Part shown: piece after piece, positions 35,229-48,098 of the stretch
Layout: every line of letters starts with the position of its first letter
Numbering within the stretch: position 1 is the first letter of the stretch
Source: Pegoplata infirma
Taxonomy: Eukaryota; Arthropoda; Insecta; Diptera; Anthomyiidae
Direction: 5' to 3'
Assembly: GCA_963921195.1 (NCBI GenBank)
Contig: OY992540.1
Location: forward strand, 35,642,971-35,706,970
Length of the DNA stretch: 64,000 nt
The notes under the pieces: model-generated
What the model was told of the DNA's origin: nothing
What the model saw: only the letters and a program-made list of their open reading frames with translations
Databases searched by the model: none
Translations under genes and position numbers: made by a program

Positions 35229-36167
35229 GGTCTCGTCGATAAGATCACAAAAATGCACATCAAACTTGCCAGATACCCTCAAATTTTGAAGTTATTGTCA
35301 AAAAACGATTTTTTGGGACTTTTCTCACTTAACTACGTGTAACTTGAACATTTTTCAACCGATTTTCAATTTTTCAACTATTTTGGATAGAAAAACTATA
35401 GGGCTTTTCATGTGTGTGAATTGGTCTATACATATAAAAAACATATGTATTGATTTTTTCAACAATATCTAATTTTTTGTTATTTTTTGAAAATTTTTTG
35501 AGTTTATCGATTTTTTTCTATTATAGTTTGTTCAATAACATTTATATTTATAAAAGTATGTTTAAAGAAAATACTTTAGATATATTTTTATATATCACGT
35601 CTTATCCGAGATTTAAAAGATCTTACTCGGATCAGTACTGATCCGAAATTTGAAAGATCAGTACTGATCCGAAAAATAGATCGCTAAGATTAGATCAGTT
35701 TTAATCGGACGGATACAATGTTATCCGAAAAATGGGTTTATATAATTAGATAAACCCATTTTTCGGATGAAATTGTATCCCTCCGATTAAAACTGATCTA
35801 ATCTTAGCGATCCATTTTTCGGTTCAGTACTGATCCTTCGCATTTTTACTTGGGAAGGTTGTTTAACGAACTATAGCAGAAAAAAATCGATAAACTCGAA
35901 AAATTTTCAAAAATAACAAAAAATTAGATTTTATAGAAAAAATCAATAAATATCTTTATTATATGTATAAACCAATTCACACACATGGAAAGTCCAATCC
36001 TTCTTCTATCAAAAACAGTTAAAAAATTTAAAATCGGTTGAAAATTTTCTGAATTACAAAAGGTTTAGTGAGAAAAGTCCCAAAAAAACGTTTTTTGACC
36101 ATAACTCTAAAATTTGAGGGTGTCTGGCAAGTTTAATGGGCATTTTTGTGATCTACTCGACAAGACC
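35229..36167. repeat. Fold-back of about 940 bp
   Basis: The arms begin GGTCTCGTCGATAAGATCAC and end inverted GTGATCTACTCGACAAGACC, with the centre near 35,735 (AAACCCATTTTTCGGAT inverted). The arm tips next to the centre carry GGATCAGTACTGATCC palindromes. Likely a fold-back DNA transposon. Its left target duplication is obscured by the 299-bp element. Confidence 0.7.
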
Positions 36168-37256
36168 AACAATCTATACTATGTCACATCAGAAGTATTT
36201 TTTCACTGTAGCACAGTGTAATTATTAAAATTAATTGGTATATTCACGTCCACAAAATCGGGTTGCACCGAAAAAATAACATTTTTAATCTCCTGGGTGC
36301 AAGTGTAGGCCTTTAAAATTTGTTTAACAAAAGTTGGTGTGATATGCAAATTCTGAGGTCAGATTTAGATTCAGCCCAAATCAACCCTTAAAAAAGCTTA
36401 CTCTGGGTCAGGGTTAAAAATTTGTTTTCTTGTAAATTATTTGCAAAAAATTGTATTTGAAAGCTTTTGAATTTAATTACATAATAATTACCCGGATTCT
36501 TAGAAAGGTATTCGTACAGAAAATTTCTCAAATTCCAAAAAAAATTTTCTTGATTTTTTTAATGACCTTTCTTTTCTGGCACACTGAAACACTTCGAAAG
36601 TATTAATTTTTTATTTCATTTAAAAAAACCCGTAAAACGTTTGAAGCCAAACGAAATCGTAGTCGATGATAATCTAAAATATCTAGATTTTTATATTTTT
36701 TTTTCAATTTTACTTTTATAATTAAGTCATTAGTACCATTTTTAAAAATAAATAACAGTTTATCGCGATTTTAAATTCTTGCTATAATATCGTAAATTTT
36801 TATTAATTATTTTTTTGTTTTATAAAGCTAATGGCTAAAAATTTTATTTTCTCTACAAATAAAGGTTAAAATTTATATATAATTACAATTTAAACAATTA
36901 AAGGCCGTTAAATTATTAAGAAGATAACAATAAAAAAAGTTAACAGCTGGCAGCTAAATAAATAATACTGTTAAACAATTTTTTTTCTATTTTCGTTAAT
37001 GTTTTAATGTCATAAAAATCGTGTAAAAAATAACTCAATGTCAACTTATAAACGGTTTTCAGTAAATAATTATTTTGTTGTTTTTGTTTTCTTGAAGATA
37101 TTTTTTTTTTAATATTTTATTATTTTTAAATCGAAATGAAATGAAACAAAAAAAACATTAAACGCAGAAATTTTCAAATGCTTTCTCTATAATTGATATA
37201 CATATAGTGAAAAATAAAACAAGTTGAAATGAAAATTTGTTACGAATAAAATTGAT
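36168..37256. other. AT-rich DNA with a TACCCTCC-family fragment
   Basis: 36,235-36,420 contains phrases of the repeat interior (ATTCACGTCCACAAAAT, AATCTCCTGGGTGCAAG). Degenerate minisatellite near 36,490-36,540. The rest is unique A/T-rich DNA. Confidence 0.4.
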
Positions 37257-37259
37257 TAA

Positions 37260-37823
37260 CAAGGGAAGTCTCCCTGGTGTCACCCTCCGATCTTCATGAA
37301 ATTTGGATATGTTGTTAAGAACGAAAATTAATTCGACATGTATTTTTTTTTTAGCGGCCCAAACTCATTTTTATGCGGATCGATTTGTATGTGGGGAAAT
37401 TGAACTGTTTCAGTTTTGTACGATTTACACCTATTTTAACAAAAAATTAATATAGGCATGTGTGGTATCAGATTAAAGGTATTAAAAATACCTATCTTGT
37501 GGTGCCAAAAACGGGCCAAAGAAGTTAATATTTTTCGTCTTATTAACAAAAATGTCTTAAAATTTTGGTATTTTACTCAATATCACGAAAAGTTGTGCAT
37601 GTTTGGACACGTTCTTAGCACACGTGTATAGGTTTTCCAAAGACCTTTTATTTGGTATGTAACATGACTAGGTTTCTTTGCATAATATAGGAGATAAACG
37701 AAAAAAACTGAAAAATGGCCTTGTCTTCCCCCTCATTTTTACCCCCTAAATATGAATTTGGGCTCTAAAAAATAAAACCAATTCCATAAAGATCCGCGGG
37801 TGACACTAGGGAGACTTCCCTTG
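37260..37823. mobile_element. PIF/Harbinger-like non-autonomous element, copy 1
   Basis: Inverted ends CAAGGGAAGTCTCCCT and AGGGAGACTTCCCTTG are flanked by a 3-bp TAA duplication (37,257-37,259, 37,824-37,826). A 3-bp TWA duplication is typical of PIF/Harbinger. 564 bp, no ORF. Confidence 0.7.
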
Positions 37824-37826
37824 TAA

Positions 37827-38615
37827 GTTTTTAAATTAACAATAGCTGTGGTTTTTAAGCAATTTAAACATTTGAAAAAAAAACCCTGGCAAAACTTATA
37901 TAAGAGACAAAAAAGTTGAAAGAGAGTTTGAATTATTGTTGAGTTTACTAAAAGTTTAAGTAGAAATATTCTCAGGTTCTAAGATATATTTACTCTGGAA
38001 AAATTCTTTAATTTTTGGTGTAGAATATTTTCATTTCTAAAAAAAAATCATTTTGCAATATTATTAAATAACACAGCTATTGTAAAATTTTAATATTAGA
38101 GGCAAATTTTTTTTTTTGTTTTTATAATTTTATAAATCCATAAAATAACATTTATTATTAAAAAACGCACCTTTTTCATCTAAGTATAATTTGAAGTTTT
38201 CTACTTTTTACTCTACAATATTTAAAAAATGCATATTTTCTTTTAAACCGCCTTAAGCTATTATGACTTAGAGCCACAAAAATATACCGGTCAAAAAATC
38301 AAAAGAAAGATCTCATTTTGCAGCTGTTAACATTAAGCTTCTCTTTTTGTTTCTATTTAATGTAAAGATTAATTTTTAAATATATATCATTATTTTTTTT
38401 TAAATATTTGAACAATAGGGAGGAGCAAAAAGAAGATTTTGTTTACACTGAAAGAATTTTGTTCATTACGGCTATAAAAACGAACATTGGTCTATAAAAA
38501 AAATCATTAGAAGTCAGCCAATGACGCCCTTCATAGAATCTATGAAACAAATTCATAGAAACCAGAAATCTATGAAAAAGTTCATAGGCTATGAAAAAAA
38601 AAAATATTTTTAACT
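37827..38615. other. AT-rich DNA; one-ended TIR-like start
   Basis: Mostly unique sequence. From about 38,446 (TTTACACTGAAAGAATTTTG) to 38,610 palindromic ATAGA/TCTAT and TTCATAG motifs suggest a MITE whose other end is lost to the next repeat. Confidence 0.4.
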
Positions 38616-39210
38616 CTAGTGATAGAGGGTATATATAAGTTTGTCATTCCGTTTGTAACTCATCGAAATATCGGTCTGGGACCCCATAAAGTATATATAT
38701 TTATAATCCTCGATCGATTTTAAGACATTCTAGCGATGTCCGTCTGTCTGCCTGTGGAAATGGTGATCACAGCCAAAATATTACACGGAGATGACTGAAA
38801 CTTAACATAGTTATTGGAAGTTTTCCCGAAAAGTTTGGTATTGCATTTGAGCGATATCGGTTTAGCGGTTTTAAAGTTATGAACAAAAATGTAAGTACAC
38901 CTCAAAAATTTTAGTACATTCAACATAACCTAAAAATACAAAATGCTTTAATTCCGCTGCTGGTTGACATATGTCAACATAATTGAACACTAAATGGTAT
39001 TTAAACAAGTACGAACATACTTTTTGGCAAAAAAAGAAAAAAATCGCGGATTTTTTTTTTACCATTTTTTTTTCGCCGAAATTTTTATTCAAATTTTTTT
39101 TTTTTTTTTCAATAGTAATTTCCTTTTAAATAAAGTTTTTTGCAATAATCTTTTAGAAATTTAATAAAATAATAAAAACAAGACTTTTTTACTTGTTTTT
39201 ATTATTTTAT
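38616..39210 (-). mobile_element. TACCCTCC-family repeat, subtype B, copy 9 (both ends damaged)
   Basis: TAGTGATAGAGGGTATATAT, ATCGGTCTGGGACCCCATAA and CGATATCGGTTTAGCGG identify it. The terminal hairpin is replaced by AATAAAATAATAAAAACAAG before a final TTTTTTACTTG. Confidence 0.7.
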
Positions 39211-39529
39211 TTATTTACAATTTTCTATTTTTAAACATTTTTATGCTTTTAACTTATCCCCACCGATATTCTAACACAAAACCAGTTGTTCGTAAAGCTT
39301 AGTCTTTAGACACCGAGCTAAAGTATACAAACAAATTATAAAACTTAAAATACATTTTGTTTAATGTTCTGCTTTAACATATTGAGTTTGTATCAATGCT
39401 TTGCAACAATGCTCTACCAAAAGCTGTGTGTGTTTTTGTAGAAAACAAAATTTTTGTGTATTTGCAAAAAAAAAAAAAAAAAAAAATATAAAACTAAGGG
39501 ATAGTTGGCGAGATTTTCCTCCTTTGGTG

Positions 39530-39600
39530 GCGCTGATAGCTAAGGCGTCGACAATAATTTTCACAGCCGGTAGGTCTTGTGTTCGAATCCCAAGCAATAT
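39530..39600 (+). other. tRNA-like sequence, candidate SINE head or tRNA pseudogene
   Basis: TAGCTAAGGCG (39,537-39,547) fits a pol III A box and TGTTCGAATCC (39,580-39,590) fits a B box at tRNA-like spacing. CTTGTG and CCCAAG around TTCGAAT can form a T-arm. The acceptor stem does not pair convincingly and a T-rich tail follows, so a SINE or degenerate tRNA is likelier than a functional tRNA. Confidence 0.4.
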
Positions 39601-39858
39601 TTTTTTTTTAACTTTTTTTATGTTTTTTTTATTTGTTTTTTAATATATTTATTCAATTAGATATTATGAACAATAATTTTTTAAGTGTAGAGTCGAAGTT
39701 TAAATAGTTGCATTTTTAGGTCAATAAAATCTAGAAATGGTGGTGTGAATGATTTTGAAATCACACCAAGGATGGAAAAATCAGTACTATATAACTTTTT
39801 TCAGTACTTTCTCACTCTTTAAAATGGTGAAGAACTCCTAAAAGGGTCATTCTACTTA

Positions 39859-40448
39859 CAAGGGAAGTATCTCAACCCTTATGAACCGATTTGCCTGAAA
39901 CTTAAAATATATATTAAAGAGTCGATTTTAAGGTTGGGGTGTCTCGGCTTCGGCCATATCGGTGTTTAAAAATTTCGTCGTCCCTATATGAAATCATGTG
40001 GACCTTCGGTAAAATTTCGATAACTTCCGAACTAATAGGAATATCGTCTAGGGCAAAAATACGTATCAACTTAAATTTAATAAAGATTATTTCTTATTCA
40101 TACGGACATAGTAGGTCTATGTCTTCACATAAACGAAATGAAATGAAATACCCCCCAAAAATTTACACATTTTCCTGAAAAAAATATTTAAAGAAGCCGA
40201 AATTTTTCAAGGATAGGCATTAAAAAACACTTTCTTCTCATATAAAAACATCATTTAGTTTCTTAAAAAGAAATGGCTGAAAAATCCAAAAAACGATTTT
40301 CCCCCATTTTTTGACCCATGTTTTGAACCCCTAAATCCCCGATATGGCCGATAAGCTGAGACACCCCAACCTTATAATTGTCTCTTTTATGAATATATAT
40401 TTTAAGTTTCAGGCAAATCGGTTCATAAGGGTTGAGATACTTCCCTTG
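39859..40448. mobile_element. PIF/Harbinger-like element with long TIRs, copy 2
   Basis: It starts CAAGGGAAGTATCTCAACCC and ends with its complement, flanked by TTA (39,856-39,858, 40,449-40,451). The inverted repeats extend about 100 bp (TTAAGGTTGGGGTGTCTC inverted as GAGACACCCCAACCTTA). The terminal ten bases equal those of copy 1, the rest differs. 590 bp. Confidence 0.75.
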
Positions 40449-40451
40449 TTA

Positions 40452-41280
40452 GTGAAATCAGTCAAAAATACCTAAACATTTTTTGACCTCCTCCGATTTT
40501 AATGAAGTTGTAACACTATGTGATAAACTGTCTCATATACAAAATTTCAGCACTCGAAGTCAACAGGGGCCGGAAATACGGAGTGCGTGGCAAAAGGTGG
40601 AGAAAATGGGAGGATTGTATCCTCCGATTTTTTTTTTTTTAACTTGGTATTCTCAGAGAGTAAGTCCTTAAGAACATAACTGAAATTTTTATCTCAAAAA
40701 TGGGATTGCTCTTGAGAGTGGGTTAAGAAAATTTAAAATAGATTTGATATGGATCGCTTCCTGGAGCAATCCCATTCTGTATAAAACCAGCTTTGTGTTC
40801 CAAACCTGGCTCTTTAGAAATCACAAAAAAATTTTTTTTTGATCCGCCCTAATTAACAAAAACTATTATCACCAACTTAAACTCTCAACGTTTTCTTATT
40901 CATTTGATGTGTTTATCTGGGCGATTAAATTGGTAATCATTTTGAAAAGAAAGTGTTTTAAAGTTTTAAAAAAATAACATTAAACCAAGCTCAAATATAG
41001 AAATAAAAGAAACCAAAACTAAATGTATTTCTTCTTTTTCTTTTTTTTTGTATAGAAAATACAAGAAAGAAACCATAAATCAACTGTTGTTGTAGACAGA
41101 CAAAATACTGCAATTGCTCTTTTTTATTTCGTTTTATAGCGAAACGTGCGATTCTAGATAATTTTATACAAATTATAGCAAAAACTAGATAGTAAACTAA
41201 ATTTAAAATTACAGCTACTACATGATAAGCATTTTAAAATAAATATATTTATTATAAATTTAAATACACGTGAAGAAATA
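40452..41280. other. Unassigned DNA
   Basis: GC content is slightly higher at 40,480-40,830 (CTCCGATTTTAATGAAGTTG, GGAGCAATCCCATT, the latter nearly inverted at 40,703). This might be an old TIR element. The remainder is A/T-rich. Confidence 0.35.
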
Positions 41281-44200
41281 AGGGATTAATTTCTGTCACC
41301 CGGAGACATTTTTCTGTAAAGAAAAATTTTCAGATTTTGAGACATTTTTCCGTTTAGAAATATTCTCAGGTTTTGAAACATTTTTCCGCATAAAAAAAAA
41401 TTAGATTCTCAGACATTTTGCCGTGTAGAAAAATTCTCAAATTCTGAGACATTTTTCGGTATAAAAAAATGTTTTTGTTAACCCCATTTTAGTTCTTCCA
41501 ATGTAAATATCATAAATTTTATTTCTAAAAAAATAAGCATTGCTTACACTAATGAAACATTTTTTATATGCTATGAAAACTTTGCATTAATATAATGAAA
41601 TTTGTCATTAAAGTTCGTTCAATGTAACTGTTATGAAATGTTTCATAATTTCTATAAAACATTTCATAGAAATAATATTTTTTTTAATAATTCAATAGTA
41701 TTATGGATATTTTTCTTGTATCAATGAAGTGTTTTACAAATTTCATAAATTTTATGAAAGATTTTAAAGTAATTATGAAAGATTTTAAAAATATTATGAA
41801 ATGGTTTCATAAATATAAAATGTTTAAGAAGAAATAAATTTAATATGTAAAATGTTTTTCTAATATTTATGAAGAGTTTCAAAAAAGTTTATGAAATTTT
41901 ATTCATTAAGTTTAAGAAATAAATATATTTAGAAAAATTCTCAGATTCTTAGACATTTTTCCGTATAGAAAAAGACACTGGTTATAAGACATTTTTTCGA
42001 ATAGAAAAATTCTTAGATTCTGAGACATTTTTCGGTATAGAAAACCTCGCTGTTTCTGAGACATTTTTCGGTATAGAAAAATTATCAGATTCTGAAACAT
42101 TTTTCAGTATAAAAAAAATTTCAGATTCAGAGACATCTTTTCGTCAAATCTTAATCTCAGATTCTGAGATATATATCCGTATTAAAAACATTTTTCCGTA
42201 TAGAAAAATTCTTAAATTCTACAACATTTTTCCGTATAGAAAAATTCTCAGATTTTGAGACATTTTTCGGTATAAAAAATTTTCAGATTCTGAGACCTTT
42301 TTTCATATGGAAACATTTTTCAGATTATGAGACATTTTGCAGTATAGAAAAATTCTCAGAATTTGGAATTTTTTTTTGTATAGAAAAATTATCAAATTCT
42401 GAAACAGTTTTCCGCATTGAAAAATTCTCAGATTATTGGATTTTTTTTTTGTGTAGAACTATTATTAAATTCTGAGATAGTTTTTTGCATTGAAAAACTC
42501 TCAGACTCTGCGACATTTTTCCGTCTAAAACACTCTCAGATTCTGCGACATTTTTCCGTTTCAAAAAATTCTTAGATTCTGAGACAATTTGCCGTATAGA
42601 AAAACTCAGATTCTGATGCATTTTTCCACACAAAAAAAAATTTCAGTTTTTGAAAAAAAAATTTCGTATAGAAAAATTCTCAGATTCTGTGACATTTTTC
42701 CGTATAGAAAAATTTATATATTCTTAGACATTTTTCCGTATAGAAAAATTCTCAGATATTTTTCCGCATAGAAAAATTTATAGATTCTGAGACATTTTTT
42801 CGTAAAAAAATTCTCAGATTTTGAGAAAATATATACAAAAAATTCTCAGATTCTGAGATATTTTTGGAATAGACAAATTTTCAGATTCTTAGACATTTTT
42901 CAGTATAGAAAAATTCTCAGATTCTAAGACATTTTTCGGTATAGAAAAATTCTCAGATTTGGTATAGAAAAATTCTCAGATTCTGAGACACTTTTCGGTA
43001 TAGAAAAATTCTTAAGGTTCCCATACACTTGCAGTATCGTTGAACAACTTGCTGGATGGACATGTGAATTTTGTTTGTGTAATGGTCGTGCAACAAGCCC
43101 ATACACGATCAAAATAGCATTTTCATCCAGCAAATTGTACAGCATGCAGTATCGTGTATGCCCCCTTTAGATTCTGAGACATTTTTTCGTCAAGGAAAAA
43201 AGTTTTTTTTAATTCCCCATTTTAGTTCATCCAAAGTAAATATCATAAATATTATGTTTAAAAAAATAATGCATTTCTTATATTATTGAAACATTTCATA
43301 AATACTATAAAAACTTTTCATAAACATTGTGTAATTTGTTTTTGCTTATATTTATGAAACATTTCATAAATACTATGAAAACTTTTCATAAATATAATGT
43401 TATTTGTTATTAAAAATCGTCTAATGTAACTGTTTCATAAATATTATGAAATGTTTCATAATTTCTATAAAACATTTTATGGAGATAAAAAAAAAATTGC
43501 TAATAAATAAAATTCAAAGTATTTATGACCCAATTCATAAAAATTTTGGAACTTTTTCATAATATTTATAAATTTTTTCATAGTATTTATGAATAAATCA
43601 TAATTCATAAATACTATAAAAAAAATCGAAAATTTATTCAAAAAGTTCATATTTTTTTATGTATTTGATCATAAATACTAGTAGTATGAATTTAGTTCAT
43701 TGGAAAATATTTTTTTCTACGTATGGATCTTTTCCTTGTATCAATTAAATGTTTTATAAATTTTGTTTGTTTTATGAAAGATTTCATAGTATTTTTAAAC
43801 GATGCAACATTGAAGAAAAAATAAATGCAACATTGAAGAAAAAATGCAACATTGAAGAAAAAATAAATTTTATCTGTAAAATGCTTTATAGTATTTATAA
43901 AAAATTTTATAATATTTATGAAGAGTTTCAATAAAATTAATGAGATTTTATTCATTATGTGTATGTAAACTTTCATAAATATGTGTATTTAGAAAAAAAT
44001 TTAAAAATTCTTAGACATTTTTCCGTATAAAAAAATCACAGGTTAAAAGACATTTTTTCGTAAAGAAAAACTCTAAAATTTTGAGACATTTTCCCATACA
44101 GAAAAATGCTCAGATTCTGAGACACTTTTTCGGATTTATTCAGATTCTGAGAAATTTTTTCCAGATTTGTTCAGAATCGAAGACATTTTTCCGTAGAGAA

Positions 44201-44520
44201 AATTCTGAGACATTTTTTCATATAGAAAAAAATTTAGATTCTGAGACTTTTTTCCAAACAGAAAAATATGAGATTCTTAGACATTTTTCTGTATAGAAAA
44301 ATTTTTAGAAAAAATCAGATTCTAAGACATTTTTTCGTATAGAAAAAATCTCAGATTCTGAGACTTTTTTCCGTATAGAAAAACTCTTAGGTTCTGAGAC
44401 ATTTTTCCATATGAGAAAATTCTCAGATTCTGAGACATTTTCCCGTATTCTGAAATATTTGTCATATGAAAAAATTCTCTCATTTTTCTATAAAAAAATT
44501 CTCTTAGATTTTGAGATATT
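41281..44520 (-). repeat. 36-base minisatellite in minus orientation with palindromic TTCATAA blocks
   Basis: Many units read CTCAGATTCTGAGACATTTTTC then CGTATAGAAAAA, i.e. the complement of the 5,790-11,720 arrays, with lengths varying around 36. Blocks at about 41,460-41,940 and 43,190-43,990 replace it with repeated TTCATAAATATTATGAAA-type palindromes, probably a separate MITE family. No coding function is inferred. Confidence 0.8.
43015..43166. mobile_element. 152-bp Harbinger-like mini-element in the minisatellite
   Basis: AGGTTCCCATACAC at the left and inverted AGGGGGCATACAC at the right are flanked by TTA (43,012-43,014, 43,167-43,169). GCAGTATCGT occurs directly near both ends. Its GC content contrasts with the surrounding repeat. 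Confidence 0.6.
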
Positions 44521-45629
44521 TTTTAGGTACGTTTATTTTTATGAGTTACTGTAAAAAAACAGTATATGCATGATTTGATCATATAATAATGCGTGCATTT
44601 CATTATTTTTTATTAAAATTTATGAGTAGAACATAATTATGTTTCATTTTATGCGTCTCAGCCCCCCTCATGAAAACATAAATTATATTGTTTGGAGTTA
44701 CATTCCTTTGGAACTAAAAAACAAACTAGAACTTTAATTAATAGTGTATCGGACAATTAAAAAAATATTAGAAGTATTCAGAATAAAGGGAAACTTGAAC
44801 TTTTTTTCTAAAAAACTACAATTTTGAAAACACCCAATTGCAAAAAAAAAATAATTTTACAAGTTTAAATTATACTTAGTAATTTCTTACATTTTGAAAA
44901 ATCTTGGTTAATTTTACTAAGCCTTGGTTAATTTAACCAAGCATTGGTTTATTTTACCAAGCCTTAGTTAATTTTATTAAGTTTTTTTTTTATAAAATGT
45001 GCAAAAAAAAATTGTCTTTTTTTGTGTGCAATCGTATTTTTTCCCGCTTACGAAACATGTCTTCCCTGATTTCTTCTTTGTGCCTTTAAAATAAAATTTA
45101 CAAAAGTGCTCTTTTGTTCCCATACCAGGCCAAAAACCCTAAGTTCTGAATACCCATATTTAAATTTTTCTATTAATTTGTGTTAATAAATGTATACGCA
45201 CATCCAATAACTCTCTTAACCCGTATAAAGTCTTTGTTAAAATTATTTTATATTAGAGTTTATTAAATATTTTCAACGCTTGACTACAGATCATTTTTAA
45301 AAAATGTACTTTGTATTATATCATAACTTTTAAAAAAAGCAAAAAACAAAAAAAATATTTGTTATTTTATTAAATCACGAGATTTTTTTTAGCATTTAAT
45401 TTTTCTGCAAGCAATTAATTTTGATTAAAAATAATGTCTGTAATCTTTCGGTACACATAGTAATGTGTATTATCTTAAGTCTGTTATCATACAAACATTT
45501 AGTATATTCATTTAATTTTATACACAACATTTTATGTAGTGTTGAATTGATCCCAGCAAAAAATATAACTCATAATTGATCCCAAAAAAAATATATTAAA
45601 AATATATAGGGAGCACGAACGGAGAAGAT
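44521..45629. other. AT-rich DNA with a small palindromic MITE
   Basis: About 44,826-45,030: three to four diverged copies of CTTGGTTAATTTAACCAAGC between ACACCCAATTGCAAAAAA and TTTTTTTGTGTGCAAT, a probable MITE. The rest is unassigned. Confidence 0.45.
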
Positions 45630-45637
45630 ACACGTTC

Positions 45638-46877
45638 CAGTGATGCCATTTTAGCACTTTTAGTGCTAGATCTAGCACATTTTTTTTGGACTTAGCACTA
45701 AAATTTTGGAAAAAAGTGCCAAGTGCTAACTTAGCACTTTTTTAAATTTTTTTAGCATATTTAGCATTTTTTTTTCAACATTTTAATTTTTGTTAAAATC
45801 TTTTGTAAAAATTTTTAGCCTGCGGCGCTTTCTTCACACCCATATGTACTCAAATCTTTTCAAAACAACCATCACATTCCAACAATATAAATTTTATAAT
45901 TAAAAAGAGCAGACGACCGAAAGCTAATTTTTCAAAGTCCATTTCGCTTACACTTTAAATAATTTAATGCGCGTGCCCACCTTCCAGGACCCTAAAAATT
46001 TTTCTTACTTGGTTGGTAGTTAGACATAATATTGTGTTTTGGTGAGCTCGACATTTTTAGCAATTACTCGCGGTGTGCATTTCGCATTGCAAAAAAATGT
46101 TATATTTTCTACTCATATTGGATTGACATTGTTGTAATTCTGAATAAAGATTGTTCTGAATTTATTTACAAAATGGTTCAATAATTTCAAAGCAAATAAT
46201 TTCTATTTTCATAATTAAAAATTGTTGAGACAAATTGTGAAACAAATTTGGGAGTTATTTCATAATGAAATTACTCTCAAACTTAAAAATGTAACAACTT
46301 TCAAAAAAATTAAATAGGTCTAGCAGATTTGGGAGTTATTTCAAAATAAAATAACTTCCAAAATTTGAATTTTTGGGCCTTATTTCATCGTTTTCTTGGG
46401 ACTTATTTCATCCCAATTTGAAATTCAAAAAACCCAATTGAAATTTAGAAATCCCCATAGGAAATTCAGAAGATTAAAAAAAATAATTTAAATTTAGAAA
46501 ACCCAATTGAAAAACAGAAAAACTTTTTGAAATTCAGAAAAAGCAATCAAAATTTAGAAGACCATTGGAAATTCAGAAATCCAAATTATAATTAAGAAGT
46601 TATTAATTGAAATTCAAAAATTTTCAATGAAATTAAGAAAACCCAATTGAAATTAAGAAAACGCAATTGATATTAAAAAAAAAAAATTAAATTCAGAAAA
46701 CCGAATTAAAACTAAGAAAATATGTGTACAGTTATTATTAAAAATCATTAGTTGTGGATTTTATAAAAGAAAAAATTAAAAAAAAAAATCTAGCACTTTT
46801 TTTTGGTCTGTAGAGCATTTTAGCACTTTTATTTCTGCTATTTAGCATTTTTTCAAAATTATATTATGGCAACACTG
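45638..46877. mobile_element. hAT-type non-autonomous element (CAGTGNTGCCAT ends)
   Basis: Ends CAGTGATGCCAT and ATGGCAACACTG with an 8-bp duplication ACACGTTC (45,630-45,637, 46,878-46,885). Subterminal TTTAGCACTTTT repeats occur on both sides. The interior 46,430-46,730 has tandem AACCCAATTGAAATTCAGAA-like units. No transposase. Confidence 0.85.
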
Positions 46878-46885
46878 ACACGTTC

Positions 46886-47924
46886 CAAAAATGTTTGACA
46901 AATCAAATAAATATATTAGTCACATCATTTAATATGATTTTTATTATATATTTTAATACACACACCCATTAAAAGGGGCGTTCTTAAAAATAAACTGATT
47001 TGTGTTATCCCATAAGCTTAATTCTAGCTCAACTTCTTTGAGCAATAATTTAAATGCCAATAACTTTTCACGTTATGTAATTTTTTAGATGAAATGCCAG
47101 TTTTGAAGACAGACCCCTCTAGACGGATTTTGCTTACTTGCAATCTTATTCTTTCCAGTACTATAAAATACATAAATTTAAAATTTTGTGCATTTAGCTC
47201 TTTTGGTTTAAGCTATATCGTGATTTTAACAGACGGATGTACCTAAGGAAATCGCTAAAACCAGAGGTACAGAGATATGTAACAAATGGCGTTTGAAAAT
47301 GTAGTAAACAAAAACCATATGGTATTGTTTACGAAATTGTATCACAAATCGAAGTCTGAGCGAGATGGAAGATACCAGTTATACAGTAAGTATGCAGATT
47401 GTTTTTGTCTCTCTTTGTTATACGTTTGAACTTTAGTGTGGTATTACCAGATTTTGGCAGTTATTCTTGGCCATGCCAGATCTACAAAAAGGCCGATATA
47501 TTACTCTATAACTCTGGCTAGAACGACTAAGATTCAAACAAGAGCGAAGAAGTGTTTTGTTTCATATATCAACAGGTTATGAAACCGTTTCGTCAATATT
47601 GTGAAATATTTTTTTTTTATTCATTTTCTAAATATAATTCGTTTGCTGGGACATACAATTCCCGCTATATTTATCATCAACTAAGTTTATTATTATTTTT
47701 TTTTTATCTCTTGATTCTCAACAATTTACTTTTTATTGTGGCCACAATCATATTATCTGTAATAGTTATATATCATCTACAAGTGTTTAATATCACAGAC
47801 TAAAAACATATTAAACAAAATAATTGTATTACTTTGTGTGTTTTATATATAAACTTTTGTTTTTTGCTGTGGTTTTAATAATTATATATATAAATCGTAA
47901 CCGGATGAATAATCGGCTTCGGTC
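46886..47924. other. Unassigned DNA
   Basis: No coding region that I can support. A short ATG followed by a GTAAGT donor-like site at about 47,364-47,390 was considered too weak to call an exon. Confidence 0.4.
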
Positions 47925-48098
47925 AAAAAATGGCATACGGTCTGCTATTATCAATTTTGATGAAACATTTCATTAAGTCTGCAATCTATGAATTTTTCTA
48001 TGAATTTTTCTAAAAAATGGCATACGGTCTGCTATTATCAATTTTGATGAAACATTTCATTAAGTCTGCAATCTATGAATTTTTCTATACAAAAATAT
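47925..48098 (+). repeat. Recent 87-bp tandem duplication
   Basis: The block starting AAAAAATGGCATACGGTCTG at 47,925 is repeated at 48,012 with virtually no change, including CATTTCATTAAGTCTGCAAT. It passes directly into the minisatellite. Confidence 0.85.

Noticed and set aside
36196..36222. CACTGT-AG-CACAGTG arrangement resembling a head-to-head RSS signal joint
   Set aside because: One heptamer is imperfect and no nonamer-like sequence lies at 12 or 23 bp on either side, so chance palindrome is the simpler view.
41281..44520. Regularly spaced repeats considered as a CRISPR-like array
   Set aside because: Units are contiguous and degenerate without unique spacers, in eukaryotic DNA: a minisatellite.
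47364..47395. Possible short coding exon (ATG plus a few codons, then GTAAGT)
   Set aside because: Only seven codons, no homologous partner exon and no conserved reading.
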